From: CAVXGU01 sp963761615
Lineage (GTDB): Bacteria > Acidobacteriota > Vicinamibacteria > Vicinamibacterales > CAVVIG01
Direction of reading: 5' to 3'
NCBI GenBank assembly: GCA_963761615.1
Contig: CAVXGU010000001.1
Coordinates: 297,465-361,464, forward strand
Length of the DNA stretch: 64,000 nucleotides
In this document: positions 63,950-64,000 of the stretch, piece by piece
How the letters are laid out: each line of letters opens with the position of its first letter
How positions within the stretch are numbered: the first letter of the stretch is position 1
Notes under the pieces: generated by a model
The model's input: only the letters and a program-made list of their open reading frames with translations
The model's database searches: none
What the model was told of the DNA's origin: nothing
Translations under genes and position numbers: made by a program

Positions 63950-64000
63950 CGGGTGCGGCTGCAGCGCGGCCTGTTGGGGACGCCGCTCGATCCCGGATCG
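63950..64000. other. Right window edge, nothing callable
   Basis: Fifty-one bases after the permease stop contain no gene start with a ribosome-binding site. Confidence 0.6.

Overview
The window is high-GC bacterial chromosome. The gene set points to Acidobacteriota, probably a Vicinamibacteria-type soil lineage. The evidence is an FtsX/MacB-type orphan permease of the duplicated acidobacterial kind (61.4-63.9 kb), a TonB receptor with an N-terminal carboxypeptidase-regulatory-like domain, a PadR regulator divergent from an ABC-2 exporter and followed by a small 'GDLxEE' membrane protein, and many secreted beta-propellers, metallopeptidases and outer-membrane barrels. This assignment is an inference from gene content; no rRNA is present.

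Layout. 0-1.9 kb: the end of an operon with an ABC exporter half and a broken nucleotidyltransferase, possibly the tail of a lasso-peptide-like cluster. 1.9-14.2 kb: chromosomal genes, including an ABC-2 exporter with PadR, a Tat-exported amidohydrolase, a ChaN/PDZ lipoprotein, TrmO, a membrane-anchored MutS-like ATPase and an M28 peptidase, plus a deletion scar joining TetR and cupin fragments. 14.3-24.8 kb: an accessory island of small secreted, membrane and unknown genes that ends at an intact tRNA-Ser(UGA). It holds three extra copies of the 5' part of that tRNA, a 758-bp near-identical duplication, a paired hairpin element, five copies of a GTTACACT/TTACAC motif and an IS3 remnant. 24.8-34.2 kb: cupin, porin, beta-propellers, outer-membrane proteins and a TonB receptor. 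34.2-37.3 kb: a c-type cytochrome and a two-subunit molybdenum hydroxylase. 37.4-42.4 kb: a metal-uptake operon (HupE-like, ZnuA/C/B-like, and two paralogous accessory proteins). 42.6-49.4 kb: a complete urea/short-chain-amide ABC importer operon (urtABCDE order) with an upstream porin. 49.8-53.5 kb: O-methyltransferase, radical SAM enzyme and 2OG-Fe dioxygenase. 53.6-61.3 kb: methyltransferase, M64 and M16 peptidases, a histone-H1-like protein, DinB, Lgt and a lipoprotein.

Two properties cut across the regions. First, several otherwise well-conserved genes (UrtA, UrtB, UrtC, the molybdenum hydroxylase large subunit, HupE, the TonB receptor, the porin at 25.4 kb, the methyltransferase at 53.8 kb) are broken by small indels with both flanks conserved. 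This looks more like consensus-sequence error than genuine decay, although the fragments at 1.5 and 11.4-12.2 kb are also truncated and look like real pseudogenes. Second, an intergenic palindromic repeat (stem GCGGACCT / AGGTCCGC or a variant) occurs at 16.3, 42.4 and 60.7 kb.

The most unusual feature is the tRNA-Ser(UGA) locus. It looks like repeated site-specific accretion at one tRNA gene, with breakpoints in the D arm and in the anticodon arm, and no recognisable intact integrase left in the window.
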